From NCBI GenBank assembly GCA_052387815.1, contig JBQTIU010000042.1, positions 1 through 6,019 on the forward strand: a stretch of 6,019 bases of DNA, written 5' to 3'. The translations under genes were made by a program, and so were the position numbers. A model generated the notes under the pieces. That model worked only from the letters and a program-made list of their open reading frames with translations. It ran no database searches and was not told where the DNA came from. Numbering within the stretch: position 1 is the first letter of the stretch; each line of letters starts with the position of its first letter. This DNA comes from JBQTIU01 sp052387815. GTDB taxonomy: Bacteria > Pseudomonadota > Alphaproteobacteria > CACIAM-22H2. This document shows positions 5,783 to 6,019 of this stretch, in pieces.

Positions 5783-6019
5783 CTACTCGGCCGCCTGGGC
5801 CGCGGGCGCGGGCGCGGGCGCGCGGAAGGCGGCGATGAGCTCGGCCTCGCGCGCCTTGGCCGCGGCGAGGTGGGCCGCCTTGATATGGCCGTAGCCGCGA
5901 ATGTGCTCAGGCGTCTCGGCGAGCGCCACGGCGAGGCCGTGGTTGTCGGGCGAAAGCCGGTCGATGAGCTCGGCCACCAGCGCCTCGTAGTCGCGGATCA
6001 GCCGGCGCTCCGTGCGGCG
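5783..6019 (-). CDS. C-terminal end of indolepyruvate ferredoxin oxidoreductase (fused type), 5' end beyond the window
   Basis: The minus-strand frame from the right edge to the TAG at 5785-5783 gives 78 residues: RRTERRLIRDYEALVAELID, then RLSPDNHGLAVALAETPEHI, RGYGHIKAAHLAAAKAREAE and an Ala/Pro-rich tail. The ERRLI...YEALV and PEHIRGYGHIK blocks are the conserved C-terminus (the region after the DUF6537-type domain) of the fused indolepyruvate ferredoxin oxidoreductases, which convert aryl pyruvates to acyl-CoA with ferredoxin reduction. Only the last few percent of the protein is present. Its first 112 bases are identical to those at the left edge, where the frame extends further 5' through LRGTALDIFGYSED. 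It is upstream of the ABC cluster and separated from it by 289 bp, so it is probably a neighbour and not part of that operon. Confidence 0.85.
   Translation of the reverse strand, partial: RRTERRLIRDYEALVAELIDRLSPDNHGLAVALAETPEHIRGYGHIKAAHLAAAKAREAELIAAFRAPAPAPAAQAAE
5801..5818. repeat. Hexamer repeat (CGCGGG)x3 in the oxidoreductase tail
   Basis: Three perfect CGCGGG units encode the Pro-Ala alternation of the oxidoreductase C-terminal tail on the minus strand. Such a tract is prone to slippage and to assembly error. Confidence 0.8.
5908..6019. repeat. Right copy of 112-bp direct terminal repeat
   Basis: It is identical to 1-112 and in the same orientation. It lies within the oxidoreductase coding frame. 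Sequence continues beyond the repeat only inward on each side, as expected where one circular or tandem unit has been cut open with a short overlap. Confidence 0.97.

Noticed and set aside
1..6019. CRISPR array, tRNA or rRNA, IS element
   Set aside because: There are no regularly spaced repeats, no cloverleaf or rRNA-like stretch, no transposase and no terminal inverted repeats. The terminal repeat is direct and lies inside a coding frame.

Overview
The window is GC-rich with strongly G/C-biased third codon positions. Every convincing gene lies on the minus strand. Codon use and gene families (a fused indolepyruvate ferredoxin oxidoreductase, an FbpB-type fused permease, an orphan PhnD-type binding protein) suggest an alphaproteobacterium of the Rhodospirillales/Rhizobiales kind, probably environmental. 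This placement is an inference; no marker gene is present.

In the direction of transcription (right to left) the layout is as follows. The 3' end of an indolepyruvate ferredoxin oxidoreductase gene runs off the right edge (stop at 5783). A 289-bp gap (5494-5782) follows, holding a small dyad. Then comes a compact five-gene cluster: a PhnD-type binding protein (5493-4639), an FbpA/AfuA-type binding protein (4608-3571), a 12-helix fused permease (about 3574-1835), an ABC ATPase of the PotA/FbpC class (1811-717) and a small secreted protein of unknown function (720-226). Spacings are 30 bp, a 4-bp overlap (or a 71-bp gap if a later start is used), 23 bp and a 4-bp ATGA overlap, so the five genes look like one transcription unit. 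After the secreted protein's stop, the sequence passes within about 65 bp into a second piece of the same oxidoreductase gene, which runs off the left edge.

The permease, the ATPase and either binding protein would form a complete ABC importer. The FbpA-type protein is the natural partner. The PhnD-type protein belongs to a family that normally serves PhnC/PhnE transporters, yet no phnC or phnE is present. The substrate cannot be read from sequence: ferric iron, a phosphonate or another oxyanion are all possible, and the FbpA-type protein lacks the adjacent tyrosine pair that binds iron in classical FbpA.

The most unusual structural fact is that bases 1-112 are identical to bases 5908-6019, so the window closes on itself as a 5,907-bp unit. 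The join places the 3' part of the oxidoreductase gene directly behind the secreted-protein gene. This could be an excised circle, a tandem duplication or an assembly artefact. No replication, partition, mobilisation or transposase gene is present, so a true plasmid is unlikely.
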